From NCBI RefSeq assembly GCF_913775355.1, contig NZ_CAJYIU010000163.1:1-40772 (forward strand): a stretch of 40,772 nt of DNA, in the 5' to 3' direction. This document shows, piece after piece, positions 15,812-24,121 of the stretch. Each line of letters begins with the position of its first letter. The stretch's first letter is position 1. The notes beneath the pieces are model-generated. The model saw nothing but the letters and a program-made list of their open reading frames with translations. It searched no databases and had not been told where the DNA came from. A program made the position numbers and the translations under genes. Origin of the DNA: an uncultured Aureimonas sp. (GTDB lineage: Bacteria > Pseudomonadota > Alphaproteobacteria > Rhizobiales > Rhizobiaceae).

Positions 15812-16630
15812 TCACTTCACCGCGCCGGCCGTCAGGCCACGCACGAACGAGCGCTGCATGAGAAGAAAGAGGACGACGAGCGGCGCGAAGGCGATGGTGC
15901 CTGCAGCGGCGATGCCGCCGTAGTCGACGCCGTAGCGCCCCTGCAGCGAGGCTGCGCCGACGGTCAGCGGCTTCAGCGTCTCCGTCTGAAGCACCACGAG
16001 CGGCAGGAGATATTCCTGCCAGGAGAAGAGGAATACGATGAGGGCGAGCGACATCAAACCGGGCTTGGCGACGGGCACCACGACCTTGAGAAAGACCTCC
16101 GGCATGGTTGCCCCGTCCATGATCGCCGCCTCGATCAGCTCGTTCGGCACGTCCTGCATGACGGTGCGCATCATGAAGATTGAGAAGGGCATCAGCAGTG
16201 CGGCCTGCGGAAGGATGACGCCGAGGCGCGTGTCGAGAAGGCCGACGGCCTGGAGGTTACCGTAGAGCGCGACGATGACCGACGGGGCCGGCAGCACGAG
16301 ACCGGCGAGGAAGAGGACGAAGAAGGCCTCCTTGCCGCGAAAGGCGAGCTTGGCGAAGGCGAAGCCGGCGATCGGCGCCGTCAGCACGATCAGCGCCGTC
16401 GAGGACACAGCTAGGAGGACGCTGTTGGCGAAATAGGTGGAGAAGCCGGACTGCGTCCAGACGCGGGCGTAGTTGGACAGGTCGATCGGCCAACTCAGAG
16501 CCAGCGGCGCAGCGAAGAGATCGGCCTCGCTGCGCACCGAGGCGAGCAGCACGAGATAGACGGGCAACAGGGCATAGAGCGCAAAAAGCGTCAGGACGCC
16601 GTACTGAAGGATGCGGCCGGCTCGGATCAT
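15812..16630 (-). CDS. ABC transporter permease of the first importer (MalG type)
   Basis: A 272-aa inner-membrane protein. The open frame extends further upstream, but the ATG at 16630 overlaps the stop of the preceding permease (ATGA) and opens a normal first transmembrane helix (ILQYGVLTLFALYALLPVYL). Six helices are expected. The EAA loop that docks the ATPase is ELIEAAIMDGATMPEVFLKVVVP in outline (EAA-x3-G), on the cytoplasmic side. The C-terminal RSFVRGLTAGAVK is typical of MalG-like subunits. It pairs with the permease at 16627-17487. Confidence 0.92.
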   Translation of the reverse strand: MIRAGRILQYGVLTLFALYALLPVYLVLLASVRSEADLFAAPLALSWPIDLSNYARVWTQSGFSTYFANSVLLAVSSTALIVLTAPIAGFAFAKLAFRGKEAFFVLFLAGLVLPAPSVIVALYGNLQAVGLLDTRLGVILPQAALLMPFSIFMMRTVMQDVPNELIEAAIMDGATMPEVFLKVVVPVAKPGLMSLALIVFLFSWQEYLLPLVVLQTETLKPLTVGAASLQGRYGVDYGGIAAAGTIAFAPLVVLFLLMQRSFVRGLTAGAVK

Positions 16631-17487
16631 CGTGTCCTCAAGATACGGAAGCTCACGGCGCTGATCGTCAGGACGATCGCGAGGAGGACGACGGACAGGG
16701 CGGCGGCGTAGCCGAAGTCGCCGACGAGGAAGAAGGTCTTGTAGATATGGGTGGTGAGAACTTCCGTCGCGTAGCCCGGCCCACCCTGCGTCGTGACCCA
16801 GACGAGATCGAAGAATCTCATTGCCTCGATCGCGGCGTAGAGGCCGAGGAAGAGCGTGGTCGACTTCAGAAGCGGCACCGTGATGAAGCGGAAGCGCTGC
16901 CACCAGGTCGCGCCGTCCAATGAGGCCGCCTCGTAGAGCGACGGATCCACGGACTGGATCGCGGCGAGATAGATGACGACGCAGAAGCCGAAGAAGGTCC
17001 AAGCCCCGACGATGTTCAGCGAAACGAGGGCGCTTGAGGGCTCCGCCAGCCAGGCACCGGCGAGATGGCCGAGGCCGGCGATGTCGAGGCCCCAGTTGGC
17101 GAGGCCGAAGAGCGGGTTGTAGATCCATCCCCAGATGATCCCGGCGACGACGAGCGGGATGGTCCGAGGCAGGAAGTAGATGGCCCCGAGGACGCGGACC
17201 GTGCGCGGCGACATCTCGGCAAGGATCGCCGACAACAGGAGGCCCGCCATCAGCGGAAAGGCCAGCGTCAGGACGACCCAGATGGCGTTGTGCCCAAGGG
17301 CAGCCCAGAACACCCCGTCAGAACCGAGACGCAGATAGTTCGAGACGCCGGCAAAGCCTTGGACGATGCCGTTGTCAAATTTTAAGAACGAGTACACCGC
17401 CACCTGCCCGATCGGCAGTCCAACGAAGAGCATGTAGAGCGCGAAGGCTGGCAGAATGAAAAGATACGCCAGGCGGGTCTCGAACAT
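16627..17487 (-). CDS. ABC transporter permease of the first importer (MalF/UgpA type)
   Basis: A 286-aa protein with six predicted membrane helices, beginning with RLAYLFILPAFALYMLFVGLP. The cytoplasmic EAA loop is SLYEAASLDGATWWQRFRFI, the coupling site for the ATPase. It follows the binding-protein gene after a 133-base gap with a hairpin and overlaps the next permease by ATGA. The length is normal for CUT1 importers that lack the long MalF periplasmic loop. Confidence 0.92.
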   Translation of the reverse strand: MFETRLAYLFILPAFALYMLFVGLPIGQVAVYSFLKFDNGIVQGFAGVSNYLRLGSDGVFWAALGHNAIWVVLTLAFPLMAGLLLSAILAEMSPRTVRVLGAIYFLPRTIPLVVAGIIWGWIYNPLFGLANWGLDIAGLGHLAGAWLAEPSSALVSLNIVGAWTFFGFCVVIYLAAIQSVDPSLYEAASLDGATWWQRFRFITVPLLKSTTLFLGLYAAIEAMRFFDLVWVTTQGGPGYATEVLTTHIYKTFFLVGDFGYAAALSVVLLAIVLTISAVSFRILRTR

Positions 17488-17557
17488 GGAAGATCATCTC
17501 CTGGAGGGTGGACGCGGCGGCCTCGTTCCCCGGCGGATGGACGAGGCGCGTCGAGGC

Positions 17558-17579
17558 GACGCCCCTCGTTGAGGGCGTC
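17558..17579 (-). repeat. Intercistronic hairpin between binding protein and permease genes
   Basis: GACGCCC (17558-17564) pairs with GGGCGTC (17573-17579). An alternative pairing through a single bulged C lengthens the stem to nine base pairs with a three-base loop. It lies between the binding-protein stop and the permease start. Such hairpins often keep the binding-protein mRNA more abundant than the permease mRNA; that role is inferred. Confidence 0.5.
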
Positions 17580-17620
17580 ACGAGACGGCCGCGACGGGAC
17601 GAGCTTCGGATCGGCGGGGC

Positions 17621-18913
17621 TTAGGGCACCCAGCGCTCATTGTTGGCCTTGGCGGCCTCCCACGACGACTGCAGCGTTGCGAGAAACTCGGCGGGTTCGC
17701 TCTGGCCGCCGGCAAGGCGCTGCAGTTCGGAGTAAAGAACCTGCGTGACGCTTTCAGGCAAGGTCGTGTGAAGGTCATAGAAGTTGGTGTCGGGTGTCGC
17801 GAGACCCGCCGCGAAGAACTCCTTCACCACCGGCAGCACGTCCCAGCCCTCGATTTCCTCGACGGTCGAGCCGATCGGCACGAGGAACCCCTTCTCGCCC
17901 CACGTCTTTCGGTTCTCGGGCGTCAGCAGGCAGTCGACATAGGCCGCGGCCGCATCCTTGACGGGCTGCGCCGACTTTTCGGCAATCTGCCACTGCGAAC
18001 CCTCGCCCCACATCGTACCGGCGGGAATGCCCTCGCCGATCGGCGGCAGCATGAAGACGCCAAGGTCGAACTTGGCGCCGCGGGCGATGTCCTGAAGAAC
18101 CCAGGTTCCCGTGATCGTCATCGCAGCACGCCCGCCCAGGAACAGGGCGTTGGCCTCATCATAGCCGACGCCGTTGAAGCCGCGCGGGAAATAGCCTTTC
18201 GCGGTCCAGTCCTTCAGCGTCGTGGCGGCCTTGAGGAAGGGAGCATCGGTCCATTTGCCGTCGCGAAACAGAACGTCCTCTTCCATCTGACGGCCGGCCG
18301 AGAGGCCGAAGAGCAGCGAAAGCGTGTTGGTGGCGGGCCAGCGGTCGCGGTTGCCGAAGGCGATCGGCGTGTAGCCGGCCTGCTTGATCTTGTCGGCGGC
18401 CGCCTCGAACTCGGCGAAGGTCTTCGGCACGGAGAGCCCGAGCTCGGCGAAGATCGCCTTGTTATAGTAGACGCCCATCAGGTCCTGTTCCATCGGCACA
18501 CCGTAGAGGGAGCCTTGATAGGAGTTCCTGCCGCGGTAGAAGGCGTTGATACCCGCCCACTTGTATTGATCGTAGTATCCGTCGAGCTTGGCGAGGCGAC
18601 CGTTACGGGCATAGCCCGAAAGAACGGCCGCGGCGGGCCATGTGTAGGCGAGATCCGGTGTCTCGTTCGCCGACACGGCGAGGCGATAGGTCTCGCGGAT
18701 ACCGATCGAGGGCACCACGGTGCGCTTGACGTCGAGGTTCGGCAGCTTCGCCTCGCAGGCGCTGATCAGCGCCTCCATGGCTGGCCCAGCCGCCGTGATG
18801 CCGGTGGCGGCGAACTGGTCCCATTGCACGACGGGCGTTTTTTCCTGCGCGAGGGCGGGGGCCGACACGGTGGCGGCGAGCATGACAAAAGCGATGCGGC
18901 GAACGATCGACAT
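17621..18913 (-). CDS. ABC extracellular solute-binding protein of the first importer
   Basis: A 430-aa family-1 (MalE-like) binding protein with a cleavable signal peptide ending ALAQ (residues 1-23) and no lipobox, so it is free in the periplasm. The conserved segment GRAAMTITGTWVLQDIARGA and the hinge-proximal YGVPMEQDLMGVYYNK are typical of carbohydrate-binding members. It delivers solute to the permease pair downstream. It follows the isomerase by 71 bases. Its domain type is the same as the C-terminal half of the regulator at 20050-21828. Confidence 0.9.
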   Translation of the reverse strand: MSIVRRIAFVMLAATVSAPALAQEKTPVVQWDQFAATGITAAGPAMEALISACEAKLPNLDVKRTVVPSIGIRETYRLAVSANETPDLAYTWPAAAVLSGYARNGRLAKLDGYYDQYKWAGINAFYRGRNSYQGSLYGVPMEQDLMGVYYNKAIFAELGLSVPKTFAEFEAAADKIKQAGYTPIAFGNRDRWPATNTLSLLFGLSAGRQMEEDVLFRDGKWTDAPFLKAATTLKDWTAKGYFPRGFNGVGYDEANALFLGGRAAMTITGTWVLQDIARGAKFDLGVFMLPPIGEGIPAGTMWGEGSQWQIAEKSAQPVKDAAAAYVDCLLTPENRKTWGEKGFLVPIGSTVEEIEGWDVLPVVKEFFAAGLATPDTNFYDLHTTLPESVTQVLYSELQRLAGGQSEPAEFLATLQSSWEAAKANNERWVP

Positions 18914-18984
18914 GAATGAAGTCCTCCCAGAGATTCAAGATGCAGTGCAAAGCGATGGCCTCTCCCAAAGCCGCCGGACGTCGG

Positions 18985-19815
18985 TCAGTCGGTGAGCAGC
19001 GGCTTCAAATATTCATAGGAGCGGCGGGCGATCTGGTCGGGCTCCACTCCACGTCGATTGAAACCGACCTCCATCGTGACGAAGCCCGCAAAATTTACCG
19101 CCTTCAGCGCCGCGATCAGTGCGACGTAGTCGACCGTGCCGTCGCCGGGCGCGTTGCGGTCGACGTCGGCGATGTGGAGGTGATGAAGGTCCTCGCCGAG
19201 CCGGTACACGTAATCCGACGGAACCTCGTTGCGGTAGAGCGCGTGGTAGGTGTCGAACATGCCCTTCACGTTGGGCTTGCCAACCGCGCGTTTCAGCGCC
19301 AGCACGTCGTCGACCGTATCGATGAGATTGGAATCGGCGGACGTCGGCTCGATGGCCAGTGTCACCCCGTGACCCGCCGCGAAGTCGGCCACCTCAACGA
19401 GGGCCTCCGTCGTCCAGCCGATAGCTTCCTCGCGCGTCGTGCCGAAAATCTGCCAGCCCGCGACATAGAGGACAGTTTTTCCGCCCCATTCAGCACAGAG
19501 CTCCGTGACCTTCTTGTACTGGTCGATCGCGGCGGCACGCTCCTCTGAGATCGGCGAGGCAACGTTGAAGCCTGGGCCGCCACCAGGCGCAGGCAGCATC
19601 GAGGCCACTTCCAGCCCTACATCGTTCAAGAGATTGCGAATGTCGGTCCGGCGTTGCTTCGAGACGTGGTCTGGATAGGCATGCGGATTGGCCGCGCCGA
19701 TCTCGATGCCGTCATAGCCGATCGCGGCGATGCGCTTGATCGTGTCTTCGAGCGTATAGGCTGGGACCCACACCGGGAAGCTCGAATAGACCCAAGTGTT
19801 GAACGCAAGCCTCAT
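18985..19815 (-). CDS. Sugar phosphate isomerase/epimerase family protein (xylose isomerase-like TIM barrel)
   Basis: A 276-aa protein from ATG 19815, preceded by GGGAGAA. A longer frame to 19977 adds 54 residues with no family character. It has the AP-endonuclease-2/xylose-isomerase-like barrel with probable metal ligands in LAIEPTSADSN (Glu), GMFDTYHAL (Asp and His) and FVTMEVGF (Glu), the pattern of D-psicose/tagatose 3-epimerases and related enzymes. It is cytoplasmic. As first gene of the importer operon it probably converts the imported or oxidised sugar. Its substrate is unknown. Confidence 0.85.
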   Translation of the reverse strand: MRLAFNTWVYSSFPVWVPAYTLEDTIKRIAAIGYDGIEIGAANPHAYPDHVSKQRRTDIRNLLNDVGLEVASMLPAPGGGPGFNVASPISEERAAAIDQYKKVTELCAEWGGKTVLYVAGWQIFGTTREEAIGWTTEALVEVADFAAGHGVTLAIEPTSADSNLIDTVDDVLALKRAVGKPNVKGMFDTYHALYRNEVPSDYVYRLGEDLHHLHIADVDRNAPGDGTVDYVALIAALKAVNFAGFVTMEVGFNRRGVEPDQIARRSYEYLKPLLTD

Positions 19816-19956
19816 ATTTATTCTCCCGCCTTCGCCACGGATGCCTGTCCTCAGGATCGGAGGATGCCCCCGTTCTTCCATGCGCAAAAGCACCTGTTCC
19901 ACAGCGCTTTCGTTATCGGAGTTTCTTTTCACGTCGTCGAAGAGGGCGGGCACCTT

Positions 19957-19984
19957 AATTCGTCCAGTTTGGACCATTCGAATT
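19957..19984. promoter_or_regulatory. Candidate operator upstream of the first importer operon
   Basis: Outer arms AATTCG (19957-19962) and CGAATT (19979-19984) are perfect complements. Inside them GTCCA-GTT-TGGAC (19962-19974) is a second perfect inverted repeat, not exactly concentric with the outer one. The site lies about 140 bases upstream of the isomerase start and just below the regulator gene, where a local regulator would act. Which protein binds is inferred. Confidence 0.5.
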
Positions 19985-20049
19985 TGGGCCGCTTCTGGGC
20001 CTTATATGGGAGACGCGTCCATCGGCTCGTCAGGTCTGCGCCTTCGCGT

Positions 20050-21828
20050 TCACCCAGGCTTACGAGGCAAGGCCTCCGCGCGCCGCTGAGCGTCCGTCAA
20101 AGCAGCTTTCGGTGCCTTCAGGCCAAGAAGCATGTCGTGCATCTCCTCTCCGGCGATCCGAATGATGGCCGAGATGCCCGGTATGGGAGGGCGCGGCCAC
20201 ATCCGCAGCGTGCGCTCGCGTGCCATGCGATCTACCACGCCGATCACATCAGAAACCGCTGAGACGTCCGGGTCGCTGTTGACGCTGAAGCGCGGGCTGG
20301 CGAGGCTGCCGTTGAGAATATAGAGCTTGGCGGCGCTTGCCGAGGTGAGCGTCGAGAGCGCCGTCCAGGCAGCCTCGATGCGATCAGGCGCGATATTGGC
20401 CGGGATCGCCAAGGCATAGCCACCGAGCGGAGCGACCGGGCTGCCTTTGCGGCCGGTCGGGTGAGGAAGATAACCGGTCTGGTCATATGCCGGCGAGGCA
20501 GGCTTCCGCGCGAAAAGATGCGCGAGCAAGGTGTGGGAGTAGGCTAAGGCCGTGCGGCCGGAGGCAAAGGCGCGAGCCCGGTCGTACCAGACCATGGACA
20601 GGATCTCCGGCGGCGAAAGCGACAGGAGTTCGCGCAACACCTCTGCCGTTTCCCGTGCCGCATCAGACAGGAAGGCCGGGCGCAACGCCGCATCCTGGGC
20701 GCGTTCGATGTCGAACTCGCCATCGCGGTCCCGCGGCAGGGCCACGACGGGCTCGCCATGGGCAGCCATGAGGGTCATGAACGTATGCCCAAGCGCCGTG
20801 CCGCGCCCCCCGTTCCACGCAATGCCGCTGATTCCACGCTCCGGCCGGTGCAGGATCCGGGCGGCTTCGAGGAGCGCGGGAATGGTTCGGGGCGGCTCGA
20901 TGCCGGCATCGGTGAGAAGGTCGCGCCGATAGACCAGCATCTCGGCGGTTGCTAGGACCGGTATGCCGTACTGGCGACCGCGCCACCTCGCGCTCGCAAC
21001 GGCATCCGGCACGAAGTCGCCAAGTTCATGCCCCGTCGCGAGGAGCAGGTCATCGAGCGGGCGCAACAGGCCGGCCGAACCCATCTCGCCGAACCAGGGC
21101 ATATCGCATGCCACGATATCGTAGGCAGAGACCCGTTGCGCACCGTTCTCAACGATCTCGCGCTGGAGGCGATCAATCGACAGGGCGCGCGCATGGATTT
21201 CCACGCCGAGAATCACCTCGAACTGACGCTTGAGAGCGTTCATCGCCATGAACGTCGGGTCGGCATGAACGAGGAGCCGCAGACCCTTCGGCAGCGCGAG
21301 TTTAGTCTTCAGAACGGCTGGCGGAGAAATAACACCTCGAGCGGACTGCCCTGGTGATCTAGGGCGAGCATCGGGTTTCGACCGCGAGTCCGCAGTCAAG
21401 TCCGTCGCAGAATCGCGCAAAGCCTTGGCAAAGACCTGCCAGCGTCGCAGCAGTTCGCTGGACGGATGGAGGGACACGGACTTTCCCGTCGCCGTGCGCG
21501 CCCGCCGGACAATCAGGCCAGCACGCGCCAGTTCGTCGATCGTGCGTATAGCGCTGCCATGGCTCAGCCCCGACGCATGGGCCAGCGATGTCGGCGTGGT
21601 GAGGCGGCCGGACACGTAGTTGCGCATGAGCTCGACGGCAATTCCTAGACCTCGTCCGTCCAGCTCCGGCAAAAGTCGATCGCGGCGTGCAGCCTCTACG
21701 GCCTCGACGAAGTGTGCGACCTGCCTGACATCGATGTGAGACTGCGGGTCGATCCGCGCCCGATCCGCCGCCTCGTAGGGTCCTTCGGGAGCGTCTGCAG
21801 AAACCGGATTGGTACGACGGCTAACCAC
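20050..21828 (-). CDS. Winged-helix regulator fused to a cytoplasmic ABC solute-binding-protein domain
   Basis: A 592-aa protein from GTG 21828, which has AAGGG a few bases upstream; a TTG at 21858 adds 10 residues. Residues about 58-120 form a MarR-like winged helix (TTPTSLAHASGLSHGSAIRT, then IDELARAGLIVRRARTATGK, the wing). A Pro/Arg-rich linker follows. Residues about 180-570 are a family-1 extracellular solute-binding domain: YDIVACDMPWFGEMGSAGLL, RWRGRQYGIPVLATAEMLVY, AFASGRTALAYSHTL and PLGGYALAIP match its conserved blocks. There is no signal peptide, so the binding domain stays in the cytoplasm. It most likely senses the solute taken up by the adjacent importer, or a product of it, and controls the operon starting at 19815. 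The fusion is continuous, with no frameshift or stop. Confidence 0.85.
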   Translation of the reverse strand: MVSRRTNPVSADAPEGPYEAADRARIDPQSHIDVRQVAHFVEAVEAARRDRLLPELDGRGLGIAVELMRNYVSGRLTTPTSLAHASGLSHGSAIRTIDELARAGLIVRRARTATGKSVSLHPSSELLRRWQVFAKALRDSATDLTADSRSKPDARPRSPGQSARGVISPPAVLKTKLALPKGLRLLVHADPTFMAMNALKRQFEVILGVEIHARALSIDRLQREIVENGAQRVSAYDIVACDMPWFGEMGSAGLLRPLDDLLLATGHELGDFVPDAVASARWRGRQYGIPVLATAEMLVYRRDLLTDAGIEPPRTIPALLEAARILHRPERGISGIAWNGGRGTALGHTFMTLMAAHGEPVVALPRDRDGEFDIERAQDAALRPAFLSDAARETAEVLRELLSLSPPEILSMVWYDRARAFASGRTALAYSHTLLAHLFARKPASPAYDQTGYLPHPTGRKGSPVAPLGGYALAIPANIAPDRIEAAWTALSTLTSASAAKLYILNGSLASPRFSVNSDPDVSAVSDVIGVVDRMARERTLRMWPRPPIPGISAIIRIAGEEMHDMLLGLKAPKAALTDAQRRAEALPRKPG

Positions 21829-21982
21829 GACACCCTTACGACAGACTTCAAAAGGCAAGTCGCCAAGGGTCGCCTGGCAAATTTCAAAAGCCGATTATGC
21901 GCGATCTCGGCGGATCGAGAACCAGCAGTGCGCACGCATCTTACCGCGTTTGACCCGTTCCCTCGAGAAATTTGATATCACC

Positions 21983-23003
21983 CTAGGTGTTTGATCCCAG
22001 GGTTTGATGGTGTGATCCTCTCCATGGAATGGAAGGATGCCCTATGGGACAGGTTCGTCACGGCAGCGCCACGACCACGCACGCCATCCGAGCAGCAATA
22101 CAGCGATCGGAAGCTTCGCTCGCGACGCTGAGCCGGGAGTCCGGCATCAACCCAAAGACGGTGGCCAAGTGGCGTAAGCGTCAGACCCTGGAGGTTATGA
22201 AGACCGGGCCTAATGAGCCACGATCAACGACCTTGAGTGAGGCCGAGGAGGCGATGGTTGTCGCGTTTCGCCGGCACACGCTGCTGCCCTTGGATGACTG
22301 CCTCTACGCCTTGCAGCCGACGATCCCGCATCTGACCCGGTCAGCGCTGCACCGGTGCCTCCATCGACACGGCGTATCCAGATTGCCAGACGTCGACGGC
22401 GATAAGCCTAAGCGGCAGCGCTTCAAGCGCTATCCCGTAGGCTTCTTTCACATCGATATCGCTAAGGTGCAGACCGGTGAAGGCAAGCTCTACCTGTTCG
22501 TTGCGATCGACCGCACCAGTAAGTTCGCGGTCACCCAGCTCGTCGACAAGGCGGACAGGCGGACGGCTTGGGCGTTCCTCGCGCGCTTGCTGCAGGTCGC
22601 GCCGTATCGAAGCCACACGATCCTGACCGACAACGGCATCCAGTTCGCCGAGCAGCCGCGGAACCGCAATACGGCCTGGTCCCGGCAGATGCGCTTCGAC
22701 ATGATCTGCGAGGCCAACGGTATCGAGCATCGGCTGACCAAGCCGAACCACCCCTGGACGAACGGTCAGGTCGAACGGATGAACCGCACGATCAAGGAAG
22801 CCACCGTCAAACGCTTCCACTCCAAGAGCCCCGATCAGCTTCGCACGCACCTCGCCAACTTCATGGCGGCCTACAACTTTGGCCGCCGACTGAAGACGCT
22901 CGGCGGTCTCACACCCCAAGACTAGATCGCCCGGATCTGGACCTCAGAGCCCAACCGGTTCATCGTCAATCCGGTCCACCAGATGCCGGGACTGAACACC
23001 TAG
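21983..23003 (+). mobile_element. IS481-family insertion sequence, probably inactive
   Basis: A roughly 1.0-kb element with imperfect terminal repeats: CTAGGTGTTTGATCCCAGG at 21983 and, on the other strand from 23003, CTAGGTGTTCAGTCCCGG. Both continue with partial similarity (TGRTGG). It carries one transposase gene with a premature stop. It sits about 150 bases upstream of the fusion regulator and 60 bases beyond the end of the second importer operon. No clear target duplication is visible. Confidence 0.75.
22044..23003 (+). pseudogene. IS481-family transposase with late nonsense codon
   Basis: From ATG 22044 the frame runs 293 codons: an N-terminal helix-turn-helix (LATLSRESGINPKTVAKWRK), then an rve core with the three acidic residues intact in FFHIDIAKVQT, ILTDNGIQF and NGQVERMNRTIK. 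A TAG at 22923-22925 interrupts a typical C-terminus. The same frame continues IARIWTSEPNRFIVNPVHQM to the natural stop at 23001-23003, which overlaps the right terminal repeat. The last 25 codons are therefore lost. A truncated protein could still be made, but activity is doubtful. Confidence 0.85.
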
Positions 23004-23062
23004 CTCCTCTTGGAATTATACGACGGGCTTCGCGGGCAACGATCGAAGTTTCCATCGGCTCG

Positions 23063-24121
23063 TCATATGGCGGCGCGGACGCCATCGGCGTAGATATGTG
23101 CATGCTGGGAGGGCATGACGACACGCAGCGCATCGGCTGGGATAGTGTGCTCGCGCGGCAGTTTGGCCTTGAGCCGGGCGCCGTCGGCTAGTTCCAGTTC
23201 CACGACGCGCACATTGCCCTGGTCCTGCACGCCAATCACTTGGGCGGGCAGGCCCGTATCCGTCGCGCTGAGTCGAATATGCTCTGGGCGGATTCCGACC
23301 GTCAGGGTGCCGCCGACGATTGTCGGCGCGTCGTTCCGGATGATCTCCCCGCCGACGCGGATCTCCCCACCGGACTGCGTGGCGGGCACGAAGTTCATTC
23401 CGGGCGAGCCAATGAAGGTGCCGACATAGGCGTTGAGGGGGCGCTCGAAGAGGTCCTTGGGCGTGCCGCGTTGGATCACCCGTCCCGCCTGCATGACGAG
23501 GATCTCGTCGGCGAAGGTCATCGCCTCGTTCTGGTCGTGCGTGACGTAGATGACGGTGTGGCGGGTGCGCTCGTTGGCCTGCTTGATGCGGCGGCGCAGA
23601 TCGAACTTCATCTGCGGGTCGATGACGGTGAGCGGCTCGTCCATAAGCAGCGCTGCCACGTCGTCGCGCACGAGGCCGCGGCCGAGCGAGATGAGTTGCT
23701 TCTCGTCGGCCGTCAGCGACCGAGCGGAGCGCCCGAGGCGGGCGGTCAGGCCGAGAAGTTCGGCGACCTCCGACACCCGCCGCTCGATGCGCGCCTTGTC
23801 CCAGTTCCGACATTTCAGGGGAAAGGCGAGGTTCCCGAACACCGTCTTGGAACGGTAGACCACGGGAAATTGGAAGACCTGCGCGATGTTGCGGTCGGCG
23901 ATCGGGGCGCGCGTAACGTCTTGCTCGCCGAGGCGCACGCGCCCATCGGAGGGAAACAGCAGCCCCGAGACGATGTTGAGCATTGTCGTCTTGCCGCAGC
24001 CCGACGGCCCGAGCAGGGCGTAGGTCTTGCCGTCCTCGAAGAGGATGTCGGCGGGTTGGAGCGCGTGAGATCGGCCACCGTCGTAGGAATGGCCGACGCC
24101 GTCGAGATGGATGCGGGCCAT
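23063..24121 (-). CDS. ABC transporter ATPase of the second importer, degenerate signature motif
   Basis: A 352-aa CUT1-class ATPase. Walker A GPSGCGKTT (38-46), the Q-loop glutamine (84), Walker B LLMDEP (D161-E162) and the switch histidine H195 (YVTHDQ) are all present. The ABC signature LSGGQ is replaced by LTADEKQ (136-142). A C-terminal TOBE-like region contains GIRPEHIRLS. It overlaps the stop/start region of the other ATPase gene and is the last gene of the operon. Paired ATPases of this kind occur in the Rhizobium glycerol importer (GlpS/GlpT), so a polyol or short-alcohol solute is plausible. That similarity is recalled, not searched. Confidence 0.88.
   Translation of the reverse strand: MARIHLDGVGHSYDGGRSHALQPADILFEDGKTYALLGPSGCGKTTMLNIVSGLLFPSDGRVRLGEQDVTRAPIADRNIAQVFQFPVVYRSKTVFGNLAFPLKCRNWDKARIERRVSEVAELLGLTARLGRSARSLTADEKQLISLGRGLVRDDVAALLMDEPLTVIDPQMKFDLRRRIKQANERTRHTVIYVTHDQNEAMTFADEILVMQAGRVIQRGTPKDLFERPLNAYVGTFIGSPGMNFVPATQSGGEIRVGGEIIRNDAPTIVGGTLTVGIRPEHIRLSATDTGLPAQVIGVQDQGNVRVVELELADGARLKAKLPREHTIPADALRVVMPSQHAHIYADGVRAAI

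Noticed and set aside
15812-17128. A longer permease reading starting at 17128
   Set aside because: The added N-terminal 166 residues are Arg-rich shadow of the upstream permease. The ATG at 16630 gives the normal length and an ATGA coupling.
19962-19974. Similarity of GTCCAGTTTGGAC to the activator sites at 29841 and 29873, considered as a shared binding site
   Set aside because: The half-site spacing differs (5+3+5 against 7+3+7), no sigma-54 promoter lies nearby and the local regulator is of another family. Chance resemblance is more likely.
20018-20032. A 15-base sequence TCCATCGGCTCGTCA repeated exactly at 23052-23066, considered as an attachment site or IS scar
   Set aside because: A 15-base match somewhere in 40 kb is expected about once by chance, and neither copy abuts an element end.
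11405-23003. A composite transposon spanning the first importer module
   Set aside because: The flanking elements are of different families (IS3/IS66 and IS481) and both are inactive, so they cannot act as a matched pair. They only mark boundaries.
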